Notes: generated by a model not told the origin, from the letters alone. DNA of 64,000 nucleotides from Klebsiella sp. BIGb0407 (GCF_024807845.1 NZ_JANUEQ010000001.1:744001-808000), one strand, 5' to 3'. Positions 1-9,552 are shown, counted from the stretch's first letter. A program made the numbers and translations.

Positions 1-23
1 TTACGGAGGGGAAAGTTAAAGCA

Positions 24-50
24 AACCCGCACTGCAAGCCAATGCGGGTT
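24..50 (-). terminator. tonB terminator (probably bidirectional)
   Basis: An 8-bp stem (AACCCGCA at 24-31, TGCGGGTT at 43-50) lies just after the tonB stop. Read on the minus strand it is followed by a T-rich stretch. In E. coli tonB is convergent with yciA and shares a bidirectional terminator; only a few bases remain to the left here. Confidence 0.8.
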
Positions 51-57
51 CAGGTTG

Positions 58-822
58 TTATTCTAAGGAAGAGCCGCCATCGATACGGAAGACAATATTC
101 ACAACGATACCCTGAGCAGGTTTTCCACTTTCATAGCGCCACTTTCTCATGGCCTGCTTCACTTCACGTTCAAACATATTGCGTGGTTTGGCGGAGAGGA
201 TCTCCACATTACGCACGCCACCGTCTGCATCGACATCAAATTTAACACTGACCCGACCTTCCTGACGTAAGGCAAAGGCACGTGGTGGATACTGGGGCTC
301 ATTGCGTGACACTGCACGCGGACCACTGGTGACAGAAGCTGATGGTGCCTTAGCAGCTGATGGAACTGGAGCCGCTGCCTGTGCTGGTGGCGCCTGGGTA
401 ACCGGAGCTGTCTGAGCGGGTTCAGCCGCTTTTGGCGTCGGTTTAGTCACCGGTTTTGGCGGTACCACTTTTTTCACGGGCTCCGGTTTAGGCTTTGGTT
501 TTGGCTTCGGCTTTTCGATAACCACAGGCACCTCTTTCGGCGGCTCCGGTATCGGTTCGGGTTCCGGCTCTGGTTCTGGCTCTGGTTCTACTACAGGCTC
601 CGGTGGCGGTGGCGGCTCCACGACTTCGGGTGCTGGGGGTTCCAGAGCTGACGGTGCTACCATACTGACACTGATAACCTGCGCCGGTGCCTGAGCGGGT
701 AGTTCAACGACATGATTCACCGAGACATAAAGAAGCCCGGTGATAACGGCACCGTGAAGGGTGACGGACAGTACAGTTGACCACGGAAAGCGGTGAGGTA
801 AATCAAGGTGCATTGACGTCAT
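58..822 (-). CDS. tonB: TonB energy transducer for outer-membrane transport
   Basis: TonB couples the ExbB-ExbD proton-motive-force motor in the inner membrane to outer-membrane siderophore and vitamin B12 receptors. The 254-residue product has a short cytoplasmic N terminus (DLPHRFPW), one membrane anchor at about residues 14-34 with the conserved SxxxH pattern (SVTLHGA), a long periplasmic spacer with Glu-Pro then Lys-Pro repeats at about 70-120, and a C-terminal domain with [11 protein letters not shown] and [17 protein letters not shown]. coli TonB has 239 residues; the extra length lies in the Pro-rich spacer. ATG 822 is used; a second ATG three codons downstream is possible. It stands alone, facing away from yciI, and has a candidate Fur box upstream. 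Confidence 0.97.
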   Translation of the reverse strand: MTSMHLDLPHRFPWSTVLSVTLHGAVITGLLYVSVNHVVELPAQAPAQVISVSMVAPSALEPPAPEVVEPPPPPEPVVEPEPEPEPEPEPIPEPPKEVPVVIEKPKPKPKPKPEPVKKVVPPKPVTKPTPKAAEPAQTAPVTQAPPAQAAAPVPSAAKAPSASVTSGPRAVSRNEPQYPPRAFALRQEGRVSVKFDVDADGGVRNVEILSAKPRNMFEREVKQAMRKWRYESGKPAQGIVVNIVFRIDGGSSLE

Positions 823-860
823 AATGTTTTCAATTTAGCCAGGAGAAGGTAATTCTAAAT

Positions 861-879
861 GCAAATAGCAATCATATTC
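861..879. promoter_or_regulatory. candidate Fur box upstream of tonB
   Basis: The 19 bases GCAAATAGCAATCATATTC match the Fur consensus at about 12 positions by eye and lie some 40 bp upstream of the tonB start. E. coli tonB is Fur-repressed, so the site is plausible, but the match is moderate and no -10/-35 pair was assigned with certainty. Confidence 0.45.
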
Positions 880-1034
880 AACAACGCAGAGATTAAAACA
901 TGTTTCTTTGTTCCTCTCCGGGTGATAAACCAGCATATGACCGATGAAATTTAACAGGCCGTTTATTTTTTATTTGCAGTTCAGTTACCATTAACTTACT
1001 GTATTTTCATCTCTAATCGACTCTGGAACTGCAT

Positions 1035-1331
1035 ATGTTATACGTTATTTTTGCTCAGGATACTGCGAATTCTCTGGAAAAGCGTCTTGCAGCCCGCCCC
1101 GCTCATCTGGCGCGTTTACAATCACTGCGTGATGAAGGTCGTTTACTGACCGCAGGTCCACTTCCCGCGGTAGACAGTAATGACCCAGGTGCAGCAGGTT
1201 TTACCGGTTCAACCGTAATTGCAGAATTCGCGTCACTGACCGAAGCTCAAGCCTGGGCTGATAGCGACCCTTATGTTGACGCAGGCGTTTATGAAAGTGT
1301 AGTGGTAAAACCGTTCAAAAAGGTTTTCTGA
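1035..1331 (+). CDS. yciI: YciI family protein
   Basis: A 98-residue protein of the YciI/YCII family, with a small ferredoxin-like fold related to the dimeric alpha-beta barrels. The cellular role is not established. It has the same length as E. coli YciI and carries its diagnostic stretches: RPAHLARLQ near residue 21, the [21 protein letters not shown] segment, and the C-terminal KPFKKVF. The family His-Asp pair is visible at HLARL and in the DSNDPG loop. It is next to tonB, as in E. coli, and transcribed away from it. Confidence 0.95.
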   Translation: MLYVIFAQDTANSLEKRLAARPAHLARLQSLRDEGRLLTAGPLPAVDSNDPGAAGFTGSTVIAEFASLTEAQAWADSDPYVDAGVYESVVVKPFKKVF

Positions 1332-1340
1332 TAGCACAAT

Positions 1341-1369
1341 AAAAAAAGGCCTATCATTACGATAGGCCT
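1341..1369 (-). terminator. terminator of the 55-residue gene
   Basis: A 9-bp stem (AGGCCTATC at 1347-1355, GATAGGCCT at 1361-1369) is followed on the minus strand by seven T residues. The T-run is on the minus side only, so it ends transcription of the small minus-strand gene rather than of yciI. Confidence 0.75.
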
Positions 1370-1394
1370 GCGATTAGCTCGGTTATATATGCGT

Positions 1395-1562
1395 TCATTC
1401 TATTGGCTCACCCTTCTCAGCCCATTTTCGCGTTACTGCAAGTAGTGCCAGTAGCTGGTCTTTATCAATCTCAATATATCCGCTGTTATTAGACAGTGAG
1501 ATAACCTCCCCGTCTTGCATTACGCTAAAACCAGGCGCATTTTCAGTGTCAAATATAGTCAT
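1395..1562 (-). CDS. small unrecognised acidic protein, 55 residues
   Basis: I do not recognise this gene by name. It begins at ATG 1562, preceded by a strong ribosome-binding site (AGAGGTGG, about 6 bases before the start), and reads 55 codons to TGA. The product starts MTIFDTENAPGF, has a middle SVMQDGEVISLSNNSGYIEI likely to form beta strands, then an amphipathic helix (DQLLALLAVTRKWAEK), ending GEPIE. There is no signal peptide or membrane segment. A rho-independent terminator follows directly on the same strand, so ribosome-binding site, frame and terminator together support a real gene. It begins the accessory block between yciI and yciY. Confidence 0.6.
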   Translation of the reverse strand: MTIFDTENAPGFSVMQDGEVISLSNNSGYIEIDKDQLLALLAVTRKWAEKGEPIE

Positions 1563-1793
1563 AATTCCACCTCTGAACGGTCATACAAACAAAATAACCA
1601 TACCAATCTAAAGGATATTACAGCTTCCACAATCAGACGCTTCTTATGTTCAGAATATTTTTTAGTAAACCATTAACTCCTTGCCTCTCAGAGCGTCTCT
1701 CATTTTCCACAAACTGTTTTAGCTTTAAAACTGGAACAGTTCTGAATTCTCTGTAAACTACCGGTCTCTCGTACTAGCTATGTGGACTAAAAA

Positions 1794-2090
1794 ATGAATT
1801 TCTCGTCAATTGAAGATGTCAGAAATCGTATTGATCAAATTGACTGTGATTTGGTTAAATTGGTAGCAAAACGGGGTGAATGTGTCAAAGCCGCTTCGGT
1901 GTTCAAAACCGATAGTTCAGCTGTTCGTGCTCCAGAGAGAGTTCAGCAGGTAATAGATAAAGTACGTAAGCAGGCAGCTGACGAGGACCTTTCTGAAGAC
2001 ATCATTGAAAAAGTCTATCGAGCCATGATCGATGCATTTATCGATTATGAGCTCGAGCAATATAATCAGCTACAACAAGAAAAGAGCTAA
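1794..2090 (+). CDS. AroQ-class chorismate mutase-like protein
   Basis: A 98-residue all-helical protein of the AroQ/PchB chorismate mutase type II family. These enzymes convert chorismate to prephenate, or in PchB-like members split isochorismate to salicylate. The opening IEDVRNRIDQIDCDLVKLVAKR matches helix 1, with Arg and Lys at active-site spacing (R11, K28 region), followed by the VRAPERVQQVIDKVR loop and helix and a C-terminal helix (YRAMIDAFIDYELEQY). No prephenate dehydratase or dehydrogenase domain is attached, so it is a stand-alone single-domain enzyme, unlike PheA or TyrA. The HIT gene follows on the same strand about 70 bp downstream. Whether it is a mutase or a lyase cannot be decided from sequence. 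Confidence 0.8.
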   Translation: MNFSSIEDVRNRIDQIDCDLVKLVAKRGECVKAASVFKTDSSAVRAPERVQQVIDKVRKQAADEDLSEDIIEKVYRAMIDAFIDYELEQYNQLQQEKS

Positions 2091-2163
2091 TATCGTCGGT
2101 CTGACAGGTAAGGTACGCTATGACCTGTTAGAGATGTACACTCAATATTTTCAGAGAAAAACG

Positions 2164-2604
2164 ATGCCACTTATTTCACAACGCGTAGAGTCTGCCCGCA
2201 ACGGCACCAATGACAAGGTCATTGGTCGAATGAAATCAGGCTGGGCCGTTATGGGCGATGTACAATTTCTGCAGGGCTACTGCCTTCTTTTACCCGACCC
2301 CGTGGTACCGAGCCTGAATGATTTGGATACCGAAGCGAGAAAACAATATCTTCTTGATATGGCAAGCCTGGGCGATGCCGTTCTGGCGGCAACCAATGCA
2401 CTGCGAATGAATTACGAAATTCTCGGGAATTCAGAACCAGAACTCCACTGCCATATATTCCCGCGTTATGCCTCTGAAGAGGAACACAGAAGAAAGATGC
2501 CGGTTTGGTTTTACGACTGGAAAACGGCAACGCCCTACTCTGAACAGCAACACGGGGAATTACGACAGCGCATTGCCCGACAATTAGACGAATCAGGTCA
2601 TTAA
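2164..2604 (+). CDS. HIT family protein (nucleotide hydrolase/transferase)
   Basis: A 146-residue histidine-triad family protein, probably an Ap4A-type or other nucleotide hydrolase. The signature appears as ELHCHIFPRY near residue 96, where the first two His of the triad are followed by the IFPRY typical of the Ap4A hydrolase-like branch. The N-terminal half has GWAVMGDVQFLQGYCLLLPDPVV, a common core strand pattern. I chose ATG 2164 because homologous proteins begin close to this PLI motif; the frame stays open upstream with an ATG at 2134. It lies just after the chorismate mutase gene and may be co-transcribed. Confidence 0.8.
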   Translation: MPLISQRVESARNGTNDKVIGRMKSGWAVMGDVQFLQGYCLLLPDPVVPSLNDLDTEARKQYLLDMASLGDAVLAATNALRMNYEILGNSEPELHCHIFPRYASEEEHRRKMPVWFYDWKTATPYSEQQHGELRQRIARQLDESGH

Positions 2605-2660
2605 TAAAATTACAGCTTATAATATAATAGAAATGAATATTCTTCCAAAACTGGCGATGA

Positions 2661-3626
2661 TTACATGGTTCCTTTAAAATTATCACGCCAGGTTTTTGGC
2701 GATACTTTGTATTTTTCTTTGAATAATTTACTGAATAAAGAATGATTCACAAAGCCACATAGCCAGGATATTTGTTCTATTCTTAACGTTCTGTTATTTT
2801 CTAATAGTTCCCGCGCTGCATTTAAACGTACACTTTTAATCACCAGCATCACCGATGTACTCTGTTCATTAAATGCCCGGTCAAGACTGGCTCTTGAACA
2901 ACGGAGTATTTTAGATATTGAATCTGGTGATAATTCATGCTGACCGAAGTGCTGTTTAATATACGATTTAGCGCTATTGAAAATATGATTCTGTTTGCCT
3001 TCTGAAATCATACCTCGTTCTTTAGCCACATCTGCCATCATCAACAGCGCCATATGGTGAAGGTTATCAACGATGAGCGCTGTCTCTTTAGAATTTAAAC
3101 TAGCTCGTTGGTTATCCAAAAGTAACATATGGGACTTCAGAAACTTTGCCAGATGATGATTATCCAGAGAAATAGCATGCTGGTCCAGTTTACTGGTAAG
3201 AATTGTTTTTATCTGATCACTATGTGGAATAATATAAAGCTCTTTGACCTGTGTAGACTGATACTGGCAATAATCATCACGCAGATGCAGTATTAATTTC
3301 CCCTGATCAACTTGAGTATTTTTGTTGTGTTCCCGACCATTAATTATTTGGTTCCCTTGAGTAATCATGGAAATATAAATCATCGGGTCCTTCGCTTTGT
3401 GGGGATCGAAGATAATGTCATTCTTTGAACCAAAGGCGCTGCAATAATGTCCCATTACTCCGGATATTGTTTTATGCACCGCAATAATATCTTCTGGCCG
3501 TCTATTATCTACTACATCGATACCATAGCAGCTAAGATTAGCGGCTATCTGGCTAACGCGCTCTTCTGGTTCAATATCTTTAGCATTCAGGACATGTGGA
3601 ACGTAAAGCGCCGAAGGTCTGGGCAT
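2661..3626 (-). CDS. AraC family transcriptional regulator
   Basis: A 321-residue regulator. The last 100 residues carry the double helix-turn-helix of the AraC family: ISKILRCSRASLDRAF for the first, and IEQISWLCGFVNHSLFSKLFKEKYKVSPKTWR for the second, which includes the conserved GF...SLFSKLFK...G/KVSP pattern. The N-terminal 200 residues look like the cupin-related ligand-binding domain found in regulators of catabolic genes (repeated short strands, FGSKNDIIFDP). It is convergent with the HIT gene and lies upstream of, and in the same direction as, the lactonase gene, 100 bp away. The direction would fit control of neighbouring catabolism but no target site was identified. Confidence 0.85.
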   Translation of the reverse strand: MPRPSALYVPHVLNAKDIEPEERVSQIAANLSCYGIDVVDNRRPEDIIAVHKTISGVMGHYCSAFGSKNDIIFDPHKAKDPMIYISMITQGNQIINGREHNKNTQVDQGKLILHLRDDYCQYQSTQVKELYIIPHSDQIKTILTSKLDQHAISLDNHHLAKFLKSHMLLLDNQRASLNSKETALIVDNLHHMALLMMADVAKERGMISEGKQNHIFNSAKSYIKQHFGQHELSPDSISKILRCSRASLDRAFNEQSTSVMLVIKSVRLNAARELLENNRTLRIEQISWLCGFVNHSLFSKLFKEKYKVSPKTWRDNFKGTM

Positions 3627-3796
3627 AGTGGTTTGCTATCCAAAGTTCTTTTCAGGTGAAATGCATTGTCCCTTCAATATAAGAATAATCTCACTGAAAA
3701 TCTACGGAAACGAATCCGGATAGCAATAATTTTACATACTTTTTTCAAATAACGATAATTTCGTTGTTTATCAAATAGTCAGGTTATTTTGGTTTT

Positions 3797-4693
3797 CTAC
3801 GCCCCCTCTGTAAAGCATTCCCGATACAAGTAACGCGGAATACCCGCGACGTCGGGGCGAAAAACATATAAATCCCCGGCATCCGGAAAGTCAGCCAGTT
3901 CCGAGGGGGTCATAGCGAAACGTGCGGTGGTAATAAATAAGGTATCCAGATTCGCCCCACCAAAACAGCAACTGGTAGGCCGTGGTACCGGCATCAGGAG
4001 ATGATTGCTCAACTGCCCTTCGCTGTCATAGCGTAACAGGCATCCGCCATTAAACTGACATACCCACAATCCTCCAGCCCGGTCCAGAGCTATGCCATCC
4101 GGGCGACCGAGTTCGGCAGGGGTCCGGGCAAAGAGCATCACTGCGCCGAGCTCTCCCTCAGCTGAATAGGTGGTGCGAAAGATTGAGCGAGCAATAGAAT
4201 CGACAAAAAATAGCGTGCCCCCATCTTCCGACCAGGCCAGACCATTGGGTAGCGCCACGCCCTGGAGAATAATTCGGGCATTGAGTTCACTGTCATAGCG
4301 GTACAGCGCGCCCGCTCTGCGATTCGGACCTTCATCCATAAGGCCGGTGACAAAGCGTCCCTGAGGATCACAAGCGCCATCGTTGAAGCGATAACTTGCC
4401 CCTTCACATATGGCAGGTGTGCGCCAGTATACCTCTTTGGTTTTCACATTAAGCATGCCAGTACTGGTATTTTCTGTGAAGATGAGATTACCCGTATCAG
4501 TCAGACTCAAGGCACCGATTCGTGCCGCCGATTGATAAAGGGTTTCAACCCGAGCCTGTGGGCGTAACACCTTAATCTCTCCTCCAGAGATATCGATGAA
4601 GTACAGAAGTCCGTTACGCTCATCCCACACCGGACTCTCACCAAGAGAGGCGCGAATTGATGCGACCTTGTGTACGTCTCCTTGATTATTCAT
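3797..4693 (-). CDS. SMP-30/gluconolactonase/LRE family protein
   Basis: A six-bladed beta-propeller lactonase-type protein of about 298 residues. It has the family landmarks: LGESPVWDERNGLLYFIDISGG at the N terminus, including the metal-binding Glu, then RFNDGACDPQGRFVTGLMDEG with the central Asn-Asp, LPNGLAWSEDGGTLFFVDS (second Asn), and GRPDGIALDRAGGLWVCQFNGG (catalytic Asp). These enzymes hydrolyse sugar lactones in oxidative sugar catabolism. ATG 4693 is used because AAGGAG sits 8-9 bases upstream; a GTG one codon earlier is also open. Its start overlaps the end of the short-chain dehydrogenase gene by 8 bp, so the two are translationally coupled and likely form one sugar-oxidising pathway (dehydrogenase makes the lactone, this enzyme opens it). 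Confidence 0.9.
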   Translation of the reverse strand: MNNQGDVHKVASIRASLGESPVWDERNGLLYFIDISGGEIKVLRPQARVETLYQSAARIGALSLTDTGNLIFTENTSTGMLNVKTKEVYWRTPAICEGASYRFNDGACDPQGRFVTGLMDEGPNRRAGALYRYDSELNARIILQGVALPNGLAWSEDGGTLFFVDSIARSIFRTTYSAEGELGAVMLFARTPAELGRPDGIALDRAGGLWVCQFNGGCLLRYDSEGQLSNHLLMPVPRPTSCCFGGANLDTLFITTARFAMTPSELADFPDAGDLYVFRPDVAGIPRYLYRECFTEGA

Positions 4694-5567
4694 CACCGAA
4701 CTCCTTGATAAGCGGCCAGTTCCGGGCTATGTCGTCAACGCTATCACAGGCGACCCGGCCCAGATTGACAGGATAATCCACGCCCGGGTTCTCACAAAAA
4801 CGCGTTGCGGTGAACTGACCATTGCTGGCCCGCAGAATGACGCCCGTGTCATGGCACAGAGCGCTTGCGAGATACAGTACGCCAGGCGCTACCCACTCAG
4901 GCTTAAGGTTGTCGGGGGGTTGAGTGACTCCCCACATACGGGTTTTGGCAACAGGTGATATCGCATTGACCAGTATCCCGTGCGGTGCACCTTCCATACT
5001 TAAGGCATTCATAATGCCCACTTGCGCCATTTTGCTGGCGGCATAAGCCGTCAGACCTGGCTGGGCATACTGCTGGTACATAGCGCGATCGGATGTATTC
5101 AGCACGACTCGTGCGGACGAAGAGTTTTTGAGGTGTTCCCAGGCATGCTTGCAAAGCCAGACAGGTGCACGCACGTTAATGCCAAGGGCGCGCTCAAGAA
5201 AATCACTCTCCTGCTCCTCAATAGACTGATAACCAACCCAGCCAGCATTGTGGATCAGAATATCCAGCGCGCCAAAGTGCGTAATGGCCAGACTGACAAG
5301 TTGCTGGCAGCTAGCTTCATCATCAAGTTGTCCACTGTGTGTTATGAGTTGTCCGTTAGCGGCCAGCAGACTGTTCGCCGCTTCAGCGATAATGCTATCG
5401 TCAGCCCCCTCACCCACTCTGTCAGTACCGAGATCGCTGGCAACAACATTCACTCCACGGTCGAGCAAAGCTTGGACATAGGCTAGTCCTAGTCCCTGCG
5501 CGGCACCCGTGACGATAGCAACCTTACCCTTGAAAATCCCGTCTGTTTGAAATTGGTCCGACACCAT
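4686..5567 (-). CDS. short-chain dehydrogenase/reductase
   Basis: A 293-residue SDR-family NAD(P)-dependent oxidoreductase. It has the cofactor glycine motif TGAAQGLGLAYV near residue 20, the acidic SDLG after strand 2 that suggests NAD preference, the NAG motif (HNAGW), and the catalytic Ser...Tyr-x3-Lys set (LNTSDRAM; YAASK). The region resembles the dehydrogenase domain of the (3R)-hydroxyacyl/17-beta-HSD type 4 branch, but context with a lactonase points to a polyol or sugar substrate; this is inference. The start has AAGGAG 7 bases upstream. It is the first gene of a two-gene operon with the lactonase, downstream of the LysR gene on the same strand. Confidence 0.9.
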   Translation of the reverse strand: MVSDQFQTDGIFKGKVAIVTGAAQGLGLAYVQALLDRGVNVVASDLGTDRVGEGADDSIIAEAANSLLAANGQLITHSGQLDDEASCQQLVSLAITHFGALDILIHNAGWVGYQSIEEQESDFLERALGINVRAPVWLCKHAWEHLKNSSSARVVLNTSDRAMYQQYAQPGLTAYAASKMAQVGIMNALSMEGAPHGILVNAISPVAKTRMWGVTQPPDNLKPEWVAPGVLYLASALCHDTGVILRASNGQFTATRFCENPGVDYPVNLGRVACDSVDDIARNWPLIKEFGDE

Positions 5568-5651
5568 CTGGTTTCTCCTTCAATCTGAAAACCATGATGA
5601 TGGAAGCACTGCTCTCGCAGGTAAAATATATTATTTATACTAAATTAAGAT

Positions 5652-6575
5652 CTAAATTGTCTTAATTGGCATGGATGATGCCATTGAAGTACGTACTTCA
5701 TCGATAAGCCTGTCCCGGATAACGCAGGAATCATGCTCTCGCCATCCCATCAGCAACTCTACATAGCGCAATTCATCAGGAGCATCTACCTCAATGGGCC
5801 TGAACATCACGTCCTTGCGGCTATCCTGTGCCAGTGAAGCGGGCAAGAGTGCAATACCGAAATCACCCGCTACCAGCGCTATTAGCGTCTGGAGTTGACG
5901 TGCCTGCTGGGCAATACGCGGTACGAAGCCTGCTGCCTTGCAAAGTTCAATAAGCTGATCGTGAAAGCCCTGTCCCAGATGCCGGGGTGATAAGACAAAG
6001 GCATCGTCTTGCAAAGCGGCCAGTGGGATAGTTTTACTGCCTGCAAGACGATGGCTTACTGGCAACGCCACAACAATCGGCTCACGGAAAATAGTCTCAA
6101 ATCGTAAGCCCGGTGCTGTTCTGCCGGATAACCTCATAAATCCGATGTCTGCACGGCCATCTTCGAGTGCTTGTACCTGCTCTTGCGTTGTCGCCTCGTG
6201 CATTGTGAAAGCGATGGCTGGGTATATGTTGCGGAAACGTCGCAGAACATCCAATAGTGCACTGTAGGGCGCGATATTGATGAAGGTCAGGGTAAGATGT
6301 CCTTCAATTCCTTGTGAAATTCGCCGGGTCTGCTCCACACTCTCATCAAGTAGATTCAATATCTTCCGTGATGACTCCAAAAAAGCCGTGCCTGCAGGTG
6401 TAAGAGATACGCGCCGATTGGTACGTTCGAACAGCGCCGCACCTATCCCCTCTTCCAGCCGGCGAATAGCCTGGCTCAAAGGGGGTTGCGCCATATGCAG
6501 CCTTTTCGCCGCACGGTTAAAATGCAGCTCTTCTGCGACGGCAATAAACTGGTGAAGCAGTCGGGTTTCAATCAT
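5652..6575 (-). CDS. LysR family transcriptional regulator
   Basis: A 307-residue LysR-type regulator. The N-terminal winged helix-turn-helix is typical: IETRLLHQFIAVAEELHFNRAAKRLHMAQPPLSQAIRRLEE, followed by the linker helix and a two-lobed substrate-binding domain that begins near residue 92 (GHLTLTFINIAPYS). The AEELHF..AA..L...QPPLS form is shared with regulators of aromatic and short-chain acid catabolism such as CatR, BenM and CbbR relatives. It is placed directly upstream of, and in the same direction as, the dehydrogenase-lactonase pair (84 bp gap), so it is their probable regulator. Confidence 0.9.
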   Translation of the reverse strand: MIETRLLHQFIAVAEELHFNRAAKRLHMAQPPLSQAIRRLEEGIGAALFERTNRRVSLTPAGTAFLESSRKILNLLDESVEQTRRISQGIEGHLTLTFINIAPYSALLDVLRRFRNIYPAIAFTMHEATTQEQVQALEDGRADIGFMRLSGRTAPGLRFETIFREPIVVALPVSHRLAGSKTIPLAALQDDAFVLSPRHLGQGFHDQLIELCKAAGFVPRIAQQARQLQTLIALVAGDFGIALLPASLAQDSRKDVMFRPIEVDAPDELRYVELLMGWREHDSCVIRDRLIDEVRTSMASSMPIKTI

Positions 6576-6617
6576 AAGAGTGACATCATGTGATTATTAA
6601 TATTTAATCCCGGGCGA

Positions 6618-7082
6618 CTATTCACCGGGGCGGACACGGTAGGTTTTATAGGTTCGCTCCCGATGCTCCTCTTCGGTTCTTTCAGGATGAAGGTGATAGC
6701 TGGGTGCCAGTATTTTACTGACTTTCTCAACGGTAAGCAGAATGATGTTTCTCACCACGTATTCGGCGGTAAGCCTGTGGGATAATGACGACTTGAGTCG
6801 CAGGTAGTTTTCATCATCCGGAGTATATAACCGTGCGGTTCCGGTGATTTTAAATCCGCTCTGACTGAATATATCAACGAGACTAAAACAAACCGCCGGG
6901 TTATTTTTTATATTTCTTACGCTGACCGGTGAAGCAATATCCGCAATAACAATATGCTCGTCATCATATAAAGAGAAGATCTCTTTAGGAGAGACGTTGG
7001 GTTTTCCTTCTTTATTTGCTGTCGCCAGCCAACAGAGTACGGATTTGTCTACACAAGACTTAACATCTGCATTCATTTTCAT
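6618..7082 (-). CDS. pyridoxamine 5'-phosphate oxidase-like flavoprotein
   Basis: A 154-residue protein of the PNPOx-like split-barrel flavin-binding fold. Landmarks are the opening CWLATANKEGKPNVSPKEIFSL strand pair, IVIADIASPVSVRNIKNNPAVCFSLVDIF, and GFKITGTARLY, the pattern of the domain that binds FMN or F420. It lacks the C-terminal substrate residues of true PdxH, so pyridoxamine phosphate oxidase activity is not implied. The gene lies 42 bp upstream of, and parallel to, the LysR gene, and could be co-transcribed with it. Its reaction is unknown. Confidence 0.8.
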   Translation of the reverse strand: MKMNADVKSCVDKSVLCWLATANKEGKPNVSPKEIFSLYDDEHIVIADIASPVSVRNIKNNPAVCFSLVDIFSQSGFKITGTARLYTPDDENYLRLKSSLSHRLTAEYVVRNIILLTVEKVSKILAPSYHLHPERTEEEHRERTYKTYRVRPGE

Positions 7083-7344
7083 AGCAACTCGATTTTTATC
7101 AAAAAAAACATAATAGTAGTACTACATGTCTTTAACAATACGGTATTCCTCGAGCTCCTGCCTAAGACAAATTTTCGTCACTATTCGGCATCATCAGGTT
7201 TATTGGTTGATGATTTATGTCATGCTTCACTTGCCAGCCACTTTGTCACAGTTTAACTTGATAACAATGCCGGAAGGCTGAAGGCTCAGAGGAACGCTGG
7301 AAAGGATTTAAGAAGGCAAAAAAGACGTTTAACGATAAAAGCCA

Positions 7345-7376
7345 CACAAAAACACGGCGTTTAGCCGGTTTTTGTG
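7345..7376 (-). terminator. bidirectional terminator after yciY
   Basis: The imperfect palindrome CACAAAAACACGGC / GCCGGTTTTTGTG around a GTTTA loop has A-rich and T-rich arms on both sides. It lies a few bases beyond the yciY stop. Confidence 0.7.
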
Positions 7377-7380
7377 ACAA

Positions 7381-7554
7381 TTATCGATCATGGATGGCAA
7401 ACAACAACGAATTACGCTGATGGTTGATTGAGTGCTTACGAATAGCGTAAATACGCAAGTTACGGCGGGACTGACTTTCCAGCCAGCGTGCTCTGCGGCG
7501 TTGATTTTGACGCTGCATACGCCAGCGCCCGACTTCAGTTCTGCTACGTCTCAT
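7381..7554 (-). CDS. yciY: YciY family small basic protein
   Basis: A 57-residue, strongly basic protein of unknown function. It begins MRRSRTEVGRWRMQRQ and continues with WLESQSRRNLRIYAIRK and NSLLFAIHD, matching E. coli YciY (57 residues) almost position for position. I used the internal ATG at 7554 because the longer open frame upstream has no resemblance to the family. It is divergent from cls, with the E. coli arrangement kept. The Arg/Lys content suggests contact with nucleic acid or acidic lipids, but no function is known. Confidence 0.9.
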   Translation of the reverse strand: MRRSRTEVGRWRMQRQNQRRRARWLESQSRRNLRIYAIRKHSINHQRNSLLFAIHDR

Positions 7555-7701
7555 TTTTATAACTCTATTTTTCGAAGAAGACCCGCTATTATAGATCCAT
7601 CCATCGGGCAAGCCACTCGTTTTAGGTATTATTTTGATATATAAAAGAGACAACTCTGCCTGTTCGCTTGTTTTTCACGCTTTAACGGGATTTTTTAGCG
7701 T

Positions 7702-9162
7702 ATGACAACTATTTTTAGCATAATAAGCTGGCTCATCATTCTGGGATACTGGCTGATCATCGCTGCTGTCACGGTGCGCATCTTGATGAAGCGTCGTCAG
7801 GCGACGTCAACCATGACTTGGTTGCTGATTATTCACATTCTGCCCTTGGTCGGAGTCGTGACTTATTTGCTTATCGGTGAACTTCATCTGGGCAAAAAAC
7901 GTGCTGAACGCGCCCGGGCCATGTGGCCGTCAACTCAAAAGTGGCTTCAGGATCTGAAGGAATACGATCGTATTTTCGCCAAAGACAACAGCGACGTTGC
8001 CAGCAATCTCTTTAAACTCTGTGAACACCGCCAGGGAATTGCCGGTATTAAAGGCAACCAGCTGCAATTATTCACTGAGTCAGAAGACACCATGAACGCG
8101 ATGATCCGGGATATTCAGCTGGCCCGGCATAAAATCGAGATGGTGTTTTATATCTGGCAACCCGGCGGTATGGCAGATCAGGTGGCAGAAGCGCTGATGG
8201 CAGCGGCCAGAAGAGGTATTCACTGTCGTCTGATGCTCGACTCAGCGGGAAGCAAAGACTTTTTCCGTAGTCCCTGGGCGAAAAAAATGCGCACCGCGGG
8301 AGTTGAAGTGGTCGAGGCATTAAAAGTGAATCTGATGCGTGCTTTCCTGCGCCGTATGGATTTACGTCAACACCGTAAAATGGTGATGATAGACAACTTT
8401 ATCTCTTATACCGGCAGTATGAATATGGTTGACCCTCGCTACTTTAAACAAGATGCGGACGTCGGTCAGTGGATAGATTTAATGGCCCGTATGGAAGGCC
8501 CTATCACTAGCGCAATGGGGATTGTTTACTCTTGCGACTGGGAAGTTGAAACCGGTCAGCGTATCCTCCCTCCACCGCCAGACCAGAATATTATGCCGTT
8601 TGAAGAGGCGACCGGACATACTATTCACACTATTGCTTCAGGCCCTGGTTTCCCGGAAGACCTTATTCATCAGGCGTTGCTGACTGCCACTTATTCGGCG
8701 CGGAAATATTTAATTATGACCACGCCTTATCTGGTTCCGAGTGATGACTTACTGCATGCTATTTGTGCCGCGGCACAACGTGGTGTAGAAGTCAGTATCA
8801 TTCTGCCACGCAAAAATGACTCCGTTCTGGTGGACTGGGCAAGTCGAGCCTTCTTTGGCGAATTACTGGAAGCGGGCGTAAAAATTTATCAGTTTGAAGG
8901 CGGGCTGTTACATACCAAGAGTATTCTGGTCGACGGTCAGCTTAGTCTGGTCGGAACGGTTAACCTCGATATGCGTAGTTTGTGGCTTAACCTGGAAATT
9001 ACCCTGGTCATTGATGATACCGGTTTTGCCAGTGATTTGGCTGCGGTACAGAGTGACTATATTTCTCGTTCACGACTGCTTGACCCGGAAGAGTGGAAGA
9101 AACGGCCATTCTGGCACCGCGTCACCGAGCGACTATTTTACTTCTTTAGTCCATTACTGTAG
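7702..9162 (+). CDS. clsA: cardiolipin synthase A
   Basis: Cardiolipin synthase joins two phosphatidylglycerol molecules into cardiolipin and glycerol at the inner membrane. The 486-residue product, the E. coli length, has two N-terminal membrane helices (about residues 3-24 and 36-56) and two phospholipase D domains, each with an HKD motif: [18 protein letters not shown] in the first (about residue 224) and [18 protein letters not shown] in the second (about 404). The conserved RSLWLNLE stretch follows the second motif. yciU follows 38 bp downstream on the same strand and is probably co-transcribed. Confidence 0.97.
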   Translation: MTTIFSIISWLIILGYWLIIAAVTVRILMKRRQATSTMTWLLIIHILPLVGVVTYLLIGELHLGKKRAERARAMWPSTQKWLQDLKEYDRIFAKDNSDVASNLFKLCEHRQGIAGIKGNQLQLFTESEDTMNAMIRDIQLARHKIEMVFYIWQPGGMADQVAEALMAAARRGIHCRLMLDSAGSKDFFRSPWAKKMRTAGVEVVEALKVNLMRAFLRRMDLRQHRKMVMIDNFISYTGSMNMVDPRYFKQDADVGQWIDLMARMEGPITSAMGIVYSCDWEVETGQRILPPPPDQNIMPFEEATGHTIHTIASGPGFPEDLIHQALLTATYSARKYLIMTTPYLVPSDDLLHAICAAAQRGVEVSIILPRKNDSVLVDWASRAFFGELLEAGVKIYQFEGGLLHTKSILVDGQLSLVGTVNLDMRSLWLNLEITLVIDDTGFASDLAAVQSDYISRSRLLDPEEWKKRPFWHRVTERLFYFFSPLL

Positions 9163-9188
9163 AAGTGGCAACCAAAGCATCCGAATAA

Positions 9189-9536
<348 letters not shown>

Positions 9537-9552
9537 CGACCCGCAGATACCC

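Noticed and set aside
1-19. Possible last codons of yciA on the plus strand (TAC GGA GGG GAA AGT TAA)
   Set aside because: Position fits E. coli synteny, but five codons are too few and do not match the known YciA end.
5022-5486. 154-codon frame antisense to the short-chain dehydrogenase
   Set aside because: Shadow of a gene with clear SDR motifs.
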